From positions 28,536 to 92,535 of the forward strand of contig CAZZUX010000002.1 of NCBI GenBank assembly GCA_964657395.1: 64,000 bases of DNA. Direction: 5' to 3'. The notes beneath the pieces were generated by a model. The model worked only from the letters and a program-made list of their open reading frames with translations. It searched no databases and was not told the origin of the DNA. Of the stretch, positions 43,795-51,964 are shown one piece after another (position 1 is the stretch's first letter; every line of letters begins with the position of its first letter). Position numbers and translations under genes: made by a program. The stretch comes from G963692885 sp964657395. GTDB taxonomy: Bacteria > Acidobacteriota > Terriglobia > Terriglobales > Acidobacteriaceae.

Positions 43795-44721
43795 CTCTGC
43801 CGGCAGTGGCTTGCCGCTGTTGACCCATGCCGTGTCAATCAGGTCGCGCAGCATGCCCGCGCCGGCAGCCAGGCGCTCTTCGGTGAACTTCAGAGATTCC
43901 GGATTGCCCTTTCCCTCGAAGGCATGCTGCTGGTCAAGCTGGTAGACCCGCTCCATGTCGGATTGCGAGACGCGCAGGTAGGCCAGGAATTCCGTAAACA
44001 TGTCGGTCAGGACGTGGACTGGCTGGATCATCGGCTGCACGTCTACCGGCTTGATATTGTCAGCTACAAAATTGCTCTCGAAGCGGGAATGGATCGTGTG
44101 GTCATTTGCATAGTTGTGCGGGTTGTCCTTGCGCACCCATCCGTTGTAGTTCTGGGAGACATGCAGCGGCTGAGAGCCGTCGCCGGCATAGTGGCCCAGC
44201 CATCCGGCATAAAAAACAGCAGCCTGCTCGGCGGGCGCGGTATCCATGTTCTTCGCCTTCAGATCACGGTAGCTCCGGAAGGCGACCTGCAGCCGTTCGA
44301 AGACCTCGGTCGCCTCCCATGGAAGGAAACCGACGCGTTCCGGACGCAGCTCCTTCGCCATGTCGGTGTGGCCGGCCTCGTAGGTATAGAGAGCCGCGAT
44401 GTAGTCAAAGCGCTGATGGGGGATTGGTCCAATGAGGTCAGCGTACTCGAGGTCGATGAAGTGCTCGGGAGATTGCGCGGAGTTCAGCTCGGGCGTGTCG
44501 GGAGAACGCCAGCGGTCTGGTTCAGGACCCAGCCAGGTGATCTCCGCTGTCGCTGCCGGGGATTTCATGAAGGCCGGTACATCGTCCGGAAGATTTTGGG
44601 CAGCCAGGTGGTTGATCATCAGGTGGCCGTCGCGACCCCAGCCATATCCAGAGGGAGATGCCAACAGGGGCAGCAGACATAACGCAAGAAGGCGGGCGCG
44701 GGCGAGGAGAGGGCAAGGCAT
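43786..44721 (-). CDS. Secreted S1/P1-type nuclease
   Basis: A zinc-dependent single-strand nuclease of 311 residues. The signal peptide (RLLALCLLPLLASPSGYG) would expose Trp28, the N-terminal zinc ligand of the family, in WGRDGH with His33. Further metal residues lie in HYAGDGSQPLH and HSRFE. Such enzymes degrade RNA and single-stranded DNA to 5'-nucleotides outside the cytoplasm. It converges on the nucleoside operon, which could use the products after dephosphorylation. Confidence 0.93.
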   Translation of the reverse strand: MPCPLLARARLLALCLLPLLASPSGYGWGRDGHLMINHLAAQNLPDDVPAFMKSPAATAEITWLGPEPDRWRSPDTPELNSAQSPEHFIDLEYADLIGPIPHQRFDYIAALYTYEAGHTDMAKELRPERVGFLPWEATEVFERLQVAFRSYRDLKAKNMDTAPAEQAAVFYAGWLGHYAGDGSQPLHVSQNYNGWVRKDNPHNYANDHTIHSRFESNFVADNIKPVDVQPMIQPVHVLTDMFTEFLAYLRVSQSDMERVYQLDQQHAFEGKGNPESLKFTEERLAAGAGMLRDLIDTAWVNSGKPLPAESH

Positions 44722-44823
44722 ACGCAGTGAGTATAAGGCAGGAGAAAACTGGCCGTGTTCACGCCAAATTCACTGGAACTGCGCGTAAATCGCCTGGCCG
44801 GCTTTGTTATCCTTGAAGCTGCC

Positions 44824-45885
44824 ATGACAACCAAGAAGGAACTACTTCACCAGCCCATTCAGCATATCGACATCAAGCAGCACAACGTGGTCGCGCTGGT
44901 CGACGCAATGCAGCAGATGGCTTACAGCTCCCGTGACCTTGCCCGGGCGGCTTCAATTTACGAGCGGATGTTGCGCGATGAAGAATGCGGCGTCATTCTG
45001 TGCCTTGCCGGCTCACTGATCAGCGCCGGACTCAAGCAGATTTTCGTCGACCTGATTCGTAACAACATGGTGGATGCCGTGGTATCGACCGGTGCCAATA
45101 TTGTCGATCAGGATTTCTTTGAGTCCCTGGGCTTCAAACATTATGTCGCCGACGAGGTGCTGAAGGCTGGTACGGAAGACGGCATGCTCCGCGAATTGAT
45201 GATCGACCGCATCTACGACACGCTGATCGACGAGGAAGAGCTTCGCATCTGCGACGACACCACAAAGATCATCGCGGATAGCCTGGAACCCCGTCCCTAC
45301 AGCTCGCGCGAGTTCATCCGGGAGATGGGCGCGTACCTTGAGAAGAATGGCAAGACACCGGCGAAGGGTGGAGTGGACGGTATCGTCTACGCGGCTTACC
45401 AGAAGGACGTGCCGATTTTCTGTCCCGCCTTCAGCGACTGCTCTGCCGGCTTCGGCCTGGTGGCTCATCAGCATGAGCGCGGAAGCCGGCCCAAGGTCTC
45501 ACTTGACTCGGCCAAGGATTTTTACGAGATCACGCAGCTGAAGATTGCCAACCCGACGACCGGCCTGCTGATGATCGGCGGCGGCGTGCCCAAAAATTTT
45601 GCTCAGGACATCGTGGTGGCCGCAGACATCCTCGGCTCGGAAGCTCCCATGCACAAGTACGCGATCCAGATTACGGTTGCTGACGTGCGGGACGGTGCGC
45701 TTTCCTCAAGCACCCTTAAGGAAGCCAGCTCCTGGGGAAAAGTCGATACCACTTTCGAGCAGATGGTATACAGCGAAGCGACCATGGCCCTGCCCCTTAT
45801 TACCGGATATGCCTATCACAAGAAGGCTTACGCAGAGCGTCCGGAACGTCATTGGGCAAAGATTCTGGAGCCGGTCACGGTCTAG
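44824..45885 (+). CDS. Deoxyhypusine synthase-family protein
   Basis: A 353-residue homologue of deoxyhypusine synthase. The NAD-binding SLISAGL, the VDAVVSTGANIVDQD segment, the LMIGGGVPKNF block and the SSWGK motif are all present. The lysine of SWGK, Lys306, corresponds to the catalytic lysine of the eukaryotic enzyme. Because bacteria lack eIF5A, the reaction may instead be a spermidine-to-putrescine transfer such as homospermidine synthesis. I start at the ATG at 44824; the frame extends to 44755 but that part is not family-like. It diverges from the nuclease gene. Confidence 0.88.
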   Translation: MTTKKELLHQPIQHIDIKQHNVVALVDAMQQMAYSSRDLARAASIYERMLRDEECGVILCLAGSLISAGLKQIFVDLIRNNMVDAVVSTGANIVDQDFFESLGFKHYVADEVLKAGTEDGMLRELMIDRIYDTLIDEEELRICDDTTKIIADSLEPRPYSSREFIREMGAYLEKNGKTPAKGGVDGIVYAAYQKDVPIFCPAFSDCSAGFGLVAHQHERGSRPKVSLDSAKDFYEITQLKIANPTTGLLMIGGGVPKNFAQDIVVAADILGSEAPMHKYAIQITVADVRDGALSSSTLKEASSWGKVDTTFEQMVYSEATMALPLITGYAYHKKAYAERPERHWAKILEPVTV

Positions 45886-46230
45886 CATAAGACGCTTACG
45901 GAGGATGCAGGCCCGGCCCCGGACTAGCATTATCAACTACCTGCCAGAAAGTCGTAGTCGTTCCCCTCACAACGGCATTGTTGTGCAAGGGAATGTGCGT
46001 TACGATACCCTCCTGCGCGGAATTGGTTACCAAAAAACATGCAGGAGTTCACGCCTAAGGCTTTACTGTAGGAAAACTGTAGTAATTTCCCAGCAAGACT
46101 AAAGTAACTGTCCGAGCATAGGTCAAAGGTTGTCATCTTCTATTCATCGACGTTCCCGAATAGCCGATAGACCACATAGAACACATGCGCAAGTTGCTTC
46201 AGCACTGTGTTATCCGGGTGCGAACTTGGA
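45886..46230 (+). other. Intergenic region with several hairpins
   Basis: No gene is seen. It holds a hairpin at 45961-45993 (TTCCC-ct-CACAAC, 6-base loop, GTTGTG-caa-GGGAA), a nested pair at 46010-46047 (CTCCTGC with GCAGGAG around TTGGT-T-ACCAA), and ACTGTAG repeated at 46065 and 46076. It may contain a small RNA, a long regulated leader of the kinase gene, or operators. No convincing -35/-10 pair was found. Confidence 0.5.
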
Positions 46231-48897
46231 ATGAAGGCATCAACTTTCCCTAAAGACAATGCGTCCGCGATCTCTCTCCGCCTGACTGCGCGACCGGTCA
46301 CGGCTGCCCTTGTCACGCTTTCCTTTCTTTTGACGGCGTATGCCGTGTTTTCAATTGTCTACCCCGGGGGCGCCGCGCTGTGGGGGGTAGAAGAGCATCA
46401 TTCGTTCCTGATTACGGTCCTGGTCTCGTGCCAGGGACTTCTGCTGTTGTTGTGCGTCCTTCACCTGCGGACGACCCGCCAGCAGGGCCAAACGGAAAAC
46501 CGGCTGCAGCAGGTGGTTCAGCTGCAAAGGAGCATCCTGGATGCTGCCGGGCCGATGATGATCGCAACCGACCTTGAAGGTCAGTTAATTACCTGCAATC
46601 CGGCGGCTGAGCGCATGTTCGGCTACACCGCAGAAGAAATGTTGAACAAGCTGAAGGTTCAGGACTTGTTCCCGGAAGGTGAACTGGAGAGGGTAGGCAA
46701 GCTGCTGGTGCAGCGGATCGATCATTCCATCGGGGGCGCCAGCAATGAGAATGTTCTCAAGCTCTATTTGAGGTATGTGACCAGTTTTGCAGCAAGCCGG
46801 GTACGCGGCTTTGAGATCCAGTGCCGCCGCAAGGATGACAGTTCGTTCCCGGCCATGCTGAACCTTTCGGCGATCCGCGACCCGAACTCGAAAGTGACCG
46901 GCCTGCTGGCCATTGCGACCGACCTGAGCGCGACCAAGCGAGCCGAGCAGGCACTGCGGGCGCAGGAAAAACGTGCTACTGAACTCGACCGTCAGAAGGA
47001 ATTCATCCTCAACTCGGTGGCAGACGGCATCCTGGGTGCTGATCCTTCCGGGCGCATTACGTTTGCCAATCCTGCTGCGGCGGCAATGCTGAACGCCCCA
47101 CCGGCGGCCTTGATCGGCGTTTCGGCATATTCACTCCTCCACCCGAATACGGCAGATGCATCGCCAGATGCGGAGCACAGCCGGGCCTGGCGATCGTTCC
47201 TGATGCGCGAGACCCTGAGCGGGCAGGACACCTTCTATCGACCGGACGGCACCAGCTTTCCGGTAGAGTTTACCGTCACGCCGATGGCAGCCAATGGCGT
47301 GGCGACGGGCAGCGTCCTCAATTTTCGCGACATCAGCCAGCGGCATGCACTCGACCGGATGAAGGATGAATTCATCTCGACGGTCAGCCATGAACTGCGA
47401 ACGCCGCTCACCTCGATTCGCGGCGCCCTCGGACTGCTTTCCGCCGGCCTGTTACACGAACTGAATGACAAGACTGCCAACCTGTTGCGAATTGCTGTCA
47501 GCAATTCGGATCGGCTGGTGCGGCTGATCAATGACATCCTGGATCTTGAGCGGATGCAGTCGGGCCGGGCTCCTCTCAGCTTCCGCCACTGCTCCATGGA
47601 AGAACTGGTGCAGCATGCCATCGAGGCGATGGCGCCAGTAGCGGACGCAGCCAACGTGACCGTGCGGCTTCGTTCCGAGCCTTGCCGGGTGCACGCCGAT
47701 TCCGACCGCCTGCTGCAGGTACTAACCAACCTGCTCAGCAATGCCATCAAGTTTTCTCCCCCACATTCTGAAGTCACGATCCGGATCAAGAAGGCGCCGG
47801 AGGGAGTACGCGTCGCCGTGATCGACGAGGGGCGCGGCGTGCCTGAGGACAAGCTGGAAGTGATCTTCGACCGCTTCCAGCAGGTGGATGCCTCGGATTC
47901 GCGTCAGAAGGGCGGTACCGGGCTGGGCCTGGCAATCTGCCGCACGATTCTCGAGCAGCATGGCGGCCGGATCTGGGCGGAACGCAACCCGGATCGCGGA
48001 TCGACCTTCTACTTCAGCCTGGCGGATATGCCGGCACCTGTAGAGCAGGGCGAAGCTGTGCTGAATGGCGCGGGCCATGATCGAACGACCCAGGAAGAAG
48101 GCGTCATCCTGCTGTGCGATGACGATGCGGAGACGCGGCTTGCCATGCGGGCGAGCCTGCAGGAGCATGGCTACGAAGTAGTGGAAGCCGAGACAGGCGC
48201 AGAAGCTGTTGCCTATGCCGAGGAAGTCGGAGTCGATGCGATCCTGCTCGACCTGACGCTGCCTGGAATGAACGGGTGGCAGACTTTACGGCTGCTGAAG
48301 GACAATCCCCTCACTGCATCCATCCCGGTCGTTGTCCTGAGCGTCTTCGCTGCACCGGACCAGAGCACACTGGCCACGCATCCCGACGGCTGGATCATCA
48401 AACCGCACGAAGACAAGAACCTGCTGCGCGAGCTGGCGCGCGTGATCCGCAAGGAGAACGAGCGGGTGCGGGTGCTGCTGGTGGAGGATGATGTAGACCT
48501 GGCCAAGATCATCATGGCCACGTTCGAACAGGCAGGTGTCGAGATCTTCCACGCATCAAGTCGTCAGAAGGCCATCGAGATGTGCCAGAAGATCAGCCCG
48601 GGCATCATGATTCTTGACCTGTCACTGCCCGACGGCGATGGTTTCGGAGTGGTTGACTGGCTCCGGCAGCAGCACGACCTGCATCGCCTGCCGCTGGTGG
48701 TTTACTCTGCCCGGGATGTAACCGAGAGTGAACGCGAAAAACTGCAACTGGGACCGACCGAGTTTCTGACGAAGACCAGGGTGCAACCACAGGAAGTGGA
48801 AGCTCTGGTACGCACTATGCTCCGCCACTATCACACAAGCCCATTGGTTCTACCACCAGTGATGGACATCCAAAGCGTCGCTGCGCGCGTAAATTAG
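46231..48897 (+). CDS. Membrane hybrid histidine kinase with PAS and two receiver domains
   Basis: An 888-residue sensor kinase. Two transmembrane segments (about 23-44 and 58-78) are followed by two PAS domains (about 100-225 and 255-370). HisKA has the phosphoacceptor His387 in STVSHELRTPLTS, and the HATPase domain is about 485-600. Two receiver domains follow, with phosphoacceptor candidates Asp674 (LLDLTLPGMNG) and Asp796 (ILDLSLPDGDG). No output domain is present. I use the ATG at 46231; a GTG at 46207 is in frame. A receiver, an Hpt protein and a second receiver follow immediately, consistent with a phosphorelay. Confidence 0.94.
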   Translation: MKASTFPKDNASAISLRLTARPVTAALVTLSFLLTAYAVFSIVYPGGAALWGVEEHHSFLITVLVSCQGLLLLLCVLHLRTTRQQGQTENRLQQVVQLQRSILDAAGPMMIATDLEGQLITCNPAAERMFGYTAEEMLNKLKVQDLFPEGELERVGKLLVQRIDHSIGGASNENVLKLYLRYVTSFAASRVRGFEIQCRRKDDSSFPAMLNLSAIRDPNSKVTGLLAIATDLSATKRAEQALRAQEKRATELDRQKEFILNSVADGILGADPSGRITFANPAAAAMLNAPPAALIGVSAYSLLHPNTADASPDAEHSRAWRSFLMRETLSGQDTFYRPDGTSFPVEFTVTPMAANGVATGSVLNFRDISQRHALDRMKDEFISTVSHELRTPLTSIRGALGLLSAGLLHELNDKTANLLRIAVSNSDRLVRLINDILDLERMQSGRAPLSFRHCSMEELVQHAIEAMAPVADAANVTVRLRSEPCRVHADSDRLLQVLTNLLSNAIKFSPPHSEVTIRIKKAPEGVRVAVIDEGRGVPEDKLEVIFDRFQQVDASDSRQKGGTGLGLAICRTILEQHGGRIWAERNPDRGSTFYFSLADMPAPVEQGEAVLNGAGHDRTTQEEGVILLCDDDAETRLAMRASLQEHGYEVVEAETGAEAVAYAEEVGVDAILLDLTLPGMNGWQTLRLLKDNPLTASIPVVVLSVFAAPDQSTLATHPDGWIIKPHEDKNLLRELARVIRKENERVRVLLVEDDVDLAKIIMATFEQAGVEIFHASSRQKAIEMCQKISPGIMILDLSLPDGDGFGVVDWLRQQHDLHRLPLVVYSARDVTESEREKLQLGPTEFLTKTRVQPQEVEALVRTMLRHYHTSPLVLPPVMDIQSVAARVN

Positions 48898-48902
48898 GAA
48901 TC

Positions 48903-49280
48903 ATGAGCCGACGCATACTAATTATCGATGATGAAGACGACATCCGGCAGGTTGCAGCCCTGAGCCTCGAAACGATTGCCGGATGGGATGTCGTGCTCGC
49001 CAAGTCCGGTACCGAAGGGGTGGCAGTTGCCACGAGGGAGCAGCCTGACGCCATCCTGCTGGACGTCATGATGCCGGAGATGGATGGTCCGACGACTTTC
49101 CTGAAGCTGCAGGCGACTGCCCAGACGACACACATTCCAGTGCTGCTGTTAACGGCCAAGGTCCAGGGTTCCGACCAGAGGCGATTTGCCGGACTGGGCG
49201 TGGCCGGCATCTTGTTCAAACCTTTCGATCCGCTTCTGCTGTCCAGGCAGGTTTCCGAAGTCCTTGGATGGAAGGATTAG
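48903..49280 (+). CDS. Single-domain response regulator
   Basis: A CheY-like receiver of 125 residues with acidic pocket Asp10, phosphoacceptor Asp54 (LLDVMMPEMDG) and Lys106 (ILFKPFD). There is no output domain. It begins five bases after the kinase stop and likely takes phosphate from it or from the downstream Hpt protein. Confidence 0.93.
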   Translation: MSRRILIIDDEDDIRQVAALSLETIAGWDVVLAKSGTEGVAVATREQPDAILLDVMMPEMDGPTTFLKLQATAQTTHIPVLLLTAKVQGSDQRRFAGLGVAGILFKPFDPLLLSRQVSEVLGWKD

Positions 49281-49282
49281 CC

Positions 49283-49720
49283 ATGAGCGCCAGCCGCACA
49301 CCCCGCGACGGCGATGAGGGATCACCCTCTCCCTCATCCATCAGCAAGCCGCAGCTGCCTCTCGATGCCACCTCCTCCCCGGCGGAAGCTCAGAAGATCC
49401 TGCACGACCTGTTGGAGACTCTATGGGAGCAGCGTAAGAGTTCGGTGGTCGACCGCCTGAACACTCTGCAGCAAGCTGTACGCAACCTCGATCATTCCCC
49501 TACGGTAAAAAGCAGGGAGGCCGGGATTGATGCGGCACACAAGCTGGCCGGCATCCTGGGCACGTTCGGACTCCCTCGCGGAACGGATCTAGCTCGTGAA
49601 ATGGAGGTCGCCATGGGTCACGATGGCGTTCTGGCTGCAGACCAGGTTGCTCATCTACAGCAGGTAGTAGGCGAACTGGCAGAGCTGATTGCGCAGCGCA
49701 CTCTGCCGACGACGCGTTGA
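49283..49720 (+). CDS. Hpt-domain phosphotransfer protein
   Basis: A 145-residue protein; the first 35 residues are Ser/Pro rich and probably disordered. The rest is helical with the Hpt motif AHKLAGILGTFG, His86 being the phosphoacceptor. Hpt proteins shuttle phosphate between receiver domains. It begins two bases after the receiver stop; an earlier in-frame start at 49268 would overlap the receiver gene. Confidence 0.85.
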   Translation: MSASRTPRDGDEGSPSPSSISKPQLPLDATSSPAEAQKILHDLLETLWEQRKSSVVDRLNTLQQAVRNLDHSPTVKSREAGIDAAHKLAGILGTFGLPRGTDLAREMEVAMGHDGVLAADQVAHLQQVVGELAELIAQRTLPTTR

Positions 49721-49737
49721 CGCTCCCCGACATATCA

Positions 49738-49826
49738 GTGTCTGTGACACATTCGTATCACCATTCTCTGCCTCCGAACGGGGATAGTTCGCGCCGAGCC
49801 GCGTGTCTACACTTCATTCAAGACAC
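49738..49826 (+). promoter_or_regulatory. GTGTC/GACAC elements upstream of a receiver gene
   Basis: GTGTC TGT GACAC at 49738-49750 is a perfect palindrome. Farther on, GTGTCT at 49803-49808 and AGACAC at 49821-49826 form a second inverted pair that reaches the start codon of the receiver gene at 49829. They may be a regulator site and a translation-hindering hairpin. No Shine-Dalgarno site is present. Confidence 0.4.
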
Positions 49827-49828
49827 AC

Positions 49829-50245
49829 ATGAACAATCCATCCAAACCGCGCGTCCTGATTGTGGATGACGAGTCGATCCTTGCCAATTCCCTGTCATGG
49901 ATTTTTCAGAAGCGTGGTTTTGAGACCCTGGTTTCCTACTCGCCTGACAGCGCGATCGACAATGCCCGAGCCTTTCGTCCCGACCTTCTTTTGTGCGACC
50001 TGGCGATGCCGGGTATGGGCGGCCTGACCATGGCATCGATCATTGCCCGATGCCTGCCGCATTGCCGCATCCTGCTGCTGACTGGCGATTATCCGTCACT
50101 CGAGCAGGCCTGGTCGGTCGGGCGGACCATGTTCCACAGGCATGCGGTTCTCGCGAAGCCCGTTCATCCTTTGACTTTGCTGCACGAGGCCTATCACCTC
50201 ATGGATATGCCTGCTGGAGTTGAACCCGCGCTCGCTGTACAGTGA
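49829..50245 (+). CDS. Single-domain response regulator
   Basis: A 138-residue receiver with acidic pair Asp13/Asp14, phosphoacceptor Asp57 (LLLCDLAMPGMGG) and Lys110 (VLAKPVHP). No output domain is present. It is separated from the Hpt gene by 108 bases with the GTGTC elements and may be controlled separately from the kinase operon. A DUF2905 gene begins five bases after its stop. Confidence 0.92.
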   Translation: MNNPSKPRVLIVDDESILANSLSWIFQKRGFETLVSYSPDSAIDNARAFRPDLLLCDLAMPGMGGLTMASIIARCLPHCRILLLTGDYPSLEQAWSVGRTMFHRHAVLAKPVHPLTLLHEAYHLMDMPAGVEPALAVQ

Positions 50246-50249
50246 GGGA

Positions 50250-50486
50250 ATGCTGGGCCTCGGCAAGCTTCTCATCCTTTCCGGCGGAGCCCTGCTGCTC
50301 CTTGGCCTGCTGATCCTTTTGCTGGCAAGAACAGGTCTGCTCAACAGCCTACCGCTCGGACGTCTGCCCGGCGATATCTCCTATCGCAGCAGGAATGTCT
50401 CCTTTTTTGCGCCGCTCGGCACTTCGCTGCTCTTGAGTCTTCTGCTCTCCGCGATTCTCTACCTGCTTTCCCGTTTTCGCCGCTGA
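50250..50486 (+). CDS. DUF2905 small membrane protein
   Basis: A 78-residue protein with two hydrophobic segments (about 5-27 and 51-72) separated by PLGRLPGDISYRSRN, the DUF2905 signature. The function of the family is unknown. The ATG at 50250 gives this typical start; the frame extends 10 residues upstream over the receiver stop. Confidence 0.9.
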   Translation: MLGLGKLLILSGGALLLLGLLILLLARTGLLNSLPLGRLPGDISYRSRNVSFFAPLGTSLLLSLLLSAILYLLSRFRR

Positions 50487-50530
50487 TCGATCGCGGCGCA
50501 TCGTGCGCGGCAGCGGTGTAAACTCATGGT

Positions 50531-51964
50531 TTGGCATGGTCTGGCTCCATTTCGGGTCGCTCCCGCATTACTTCTGCAGGCCTGCAGACCGGCTTCTCTT
50601 TCCCTGAAGAAGCATCTCGCCAGGAAGCCGCCGCTACTCGTCATACCTACGCTGTCGGCGAACTTGTTTCCCAGGTTCGTACGCGCATTGAGCGCGACTT
50701 CGCCAGCATCTGGGTGGAGGGAGAGATTTCCAATTTCCGACTTGCTCCCTCAGGACACATCTACTTCACCTTGAAAGATGGTGAGGCCCAGCTGCCAGTT
50801 GTTCTCTTCAAGCGGCAGGCTTCGCTGCTGCGCTTCCGACCGGAAGACGGAATGCACATCGTCGTGCGCGGCAAGGTGACGGTGTATGAGCAGCGTGGCC
50901 AGTTGCAGCTGGTAGCCGAGACCATGGAGCAGGTCGGCGTGGGATCGCTGCAGCTTGCCTTTGAAGAGCTCCGAGACCGGCTCAAGGCGGAGGGTCTTTT
51001 TGCTGCAGAGCGGAAGCGGCCTCTGCCTGCCTTTCCACGATGCGTCGGTATCGTGACTTCGCCGGGCGGCGCTGCCATCCAAGACTTTCTGAATGTAGCC
51101 GGCAGGCGGCACGCAGCTTTGGACATCCTTCTCTACCCCGCGCTGGTACAGGGTGACGCTGCCGCTGCCGAGCTGATCATGGGGATACGCCATTTCAATC
51201 GCGCCAAAAATGTGGATGTGATCGTCATAGCTCGCGGCGGAGGGTCCATGGAAGACCTAGCCTGCTTTAATAACGAAGCGCTTGCCCGTGCTATCGCGGC
51301 GTCGTTGCTGCCGGTCGTCTCGGCAGTAGGGCACGAAACCGATTTCACAATCGCCGATTTTGTCGCAGACCTGCGCGCCCCGACACCATCGGCTGCGGCC
51401 GAGTTGATTACTGCTGCCCAGCATCGTGTCGAAGAACGGGTCGAAGAGCTTCATCACCGTCTCACCCGTGCCTGCCGGTACCAGCTGATGATGGCGAGCG
51501 AACGTTTTTCCCGTGTCTCGATTGCGGCCGCCACGGCAAGACTGCGGGACCTGCTGGGACGTAAGCAACAGCGTGTGGATGAACTGCAATTTCGGCTTGA
51601 ACAGGCATGGAGTCGGCGTCAACGGAGTAGCGAGACCGGACTGCAGGAGTTGAGCGCACGGCTGATGCGTCACGATCCTTCGCAGAAGCTGCGCGCTCAG
51701 AAAGATTCGGTCACTGCGCTTGAAGTGCGTCTCGCCCGCGCCGCGCACGTGCAGATCGAGAGTCTGCGCTCCCGGCATCGCGGCATGGAAGGACGTCTGT
51801 TCAACCTGTCACCGCTCGGAGTTCTGGCAAGAGGCTATGCCCTCGTCTTTAATGAGCATGGTTCGGTTGTGATGGATGCCGGCAGTGTGAGCCCTGGCGA
51901 CACACTCACCACCAGGCTGGCCAGAGGAAACGTAGTGAGCACTGTTACTGAACACAACTTATGA
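50531..51964 (+). CDS. xseA: Exodeoxyribonuclease VII large subunit
   Basis: XseA degrades single-stranded DNA from both ends with XseB. The 477-residue protein has an N-terminal OB fold (VGELVSQVRTRIERDFASIWVEGEISNF), the catalytic core with IVTSPGGAAIQD and DVIVIARGGGSMEDLACFN, then the long helical region. The first 38 residues (Gly/Ser/Arg rich) are likely not native; the start TTG at 50531 is uncertain. It overlaps glmM by four bases (ATGA). xseB was not seen in the window. Confidence 0.93.
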   Translation: MAWSGSISGRSRITSAGLQTGFSFPEEASRQEAAATRHTYAVGELVSQVRTRIERDFASIWVEGEISNFRLAPSGHIYFTLKDGEAQLPVVLFKRQASLLRFRPEDGMHIVVRGKVTVYEQRGQLQLVAETMEQVGVGSLQLAFEELRDRLKAEGLFAAERKRPLPAFPRCVGIVTSPGGAAIQDFLNVAGRRHAALDILLYPALVQGDAAAAELIMGIRHFNRAKNVDVIVIARGGGSMEDLACFNNEALARAIAASLLPVVSAVGHETDFTIADFVADLRAPTPSAAAELITAAQHRVEERVEELHHRLTRACRYQLMMASERFSRVSIAAATARLRDLLGRKQQRVDELQFRLEQAWSRRQRSSETGLQELSARLMRHDPSQKLRAQKDSVTALEVRLARAAHVQIESLRSRHRGMEGRLFNLSPLGVLARGYALVFNEHGSVVMDAGSVSPGDTLTTRLARGNVVSTVTEHNL

